From positions 1 to 6,225 of the forward strand of contig QNDG01000100.1 of assembly GCA_003645915.1 (NCBI GenBank): a DNA stretch of 6,225 nucleotides. Direction: 5' to 3'. The DNA comes from Candidatus Zhuqueibacterota bacterium. GTDB lineage: Bacteria > Zhuqueibacterota > QNDG01. Of the stretch, positions 6,064 to 6,225 are shown one piece after another. Under the pieces are notes generated by a model. It was not told the DNA's origin. It saw only the letters and a program-made list of their open reading frames with translations, and ran no database searches. A program made the translations under genes and the position numbers. The number at the start of each line of letters is the position of its first letter. The first letter of the stretch is position 1.

Positions 6064-6225
6064 AAATATTTATTGACACTGGAAATGTTGACGAGATAAA
6101 AGAAGCAATGTCTCTGGGGGTAATAAATGGTGTTACAACAAATCCAACGCTTTTATCAAGGGAAATTGAAAGAACCGGCGAAAGTTCGGAAAAAATATTA
6201 AAAGAAATATGCCGGGTAGTTCAGG
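6060..6225 (+). CDS. tal: Transaldolase / fructose-6-phosphate aldolase family, 5' part
   Basis: The first 55 residues of a protein cut by the right edge begin MKIFIDTGNVDEIKEAMSLG and continue GVTTNPTLLSRE. This matches the short (about 215-residue) TalC/MipB/FSA subfamily of transaldolases, which act in the non-oxidative pentose phosphate pathway or cleave fructose 6-phosphate. D6 and N28 (in TTNPT) correspond to conserved active-site positions; the Schiff-base lysine lies beyond the window. The ATG at 6060 overlaps the truA stop by four bases (ATGA), with GGAGGA at 6051-6056 three bases upstream, so it is co-transcribed with and coupled to truA. From this part alone transaldolase and fructose-6-phosphate aldolase activity cannot be told apart; the usual family context favours transaldolase. 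Confidence 0.93.
   Translation, partial: MKIFIDTGNVDEIKEAMSLGVINGVTTNPTLLSREIERTGESSEKILKEICRVVQ

Overview
The window reads as a compact stretch of a low-GC bacterial chromosome. Coding DNA is roughly 35-42% GC where I counted it by hand, and the one large intergenic gap is about 24%. Genes are tightly packed, all on the + strand, and overlap by 4-14 bases. Good Shine-Dalgarno sites (AAGGAGG, GAGGAG, GGAGGA) sit before several starts, and TTG and GTG starts also occur. The large SSS-type transporter beside a GH31/GH77 glucan pathway would suit an anaerobic, carbohydrate-using bacterium, possibly of FCB-like affiliation. No marker in the window fixes the phylum, so this is a guess.

Left block (2-4061): the C-terminal end of a GH31-type alpha-glucosidase enters from the left. 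It overlaps a sodium:solute symporter, which is followed after 15 bases by malQ (4-alpha-glucanotransferase, GH77). Together they look like an alpha-glucan/malto-oligosaccharide operon: the glucosidase trims the oligosaccharide, the symporter brings in the sugar, and MalQ disproportionates maltodextrins. A possible weak intrinsic terminator lies about 90 bases after malQ.

Gap (4062-4492): 431 very AT-rich bases with no credible gene. It holds the possible terminator, a few small dyads, and near its right end a good sigma-70-type promoter (TTGACA, 16 bases, TATATT).

Right block (4493-6225): ecfT (transmembrane coupling subunit of an ECF vitamin/metal transporter), truA (tRNA pseudouridine-38/39/40 synthase) and the 5' end of a small transaldolase/fructose-6-phosphate aldolase-type gene. 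ecfT/truA and truA/tal each overlap by 4 bases (GTGA and ATGA), so this is very probably one transcript. No ECF ATPase gene is next to ecfT.

I found no convincing undescribed system; this is mostly ordinary metabolism. The most unusual feature is a roughly 137-residue hydrophilic, helix-rich insertion in the symporter between transmembrane segments 4 and 5. Its DNA is AT-richer than the start of the same gene (about 31% against 42% GC) and carries several dyads, including a perfect 11-bp inverted repeat and a perfect 14-bp palindrome.
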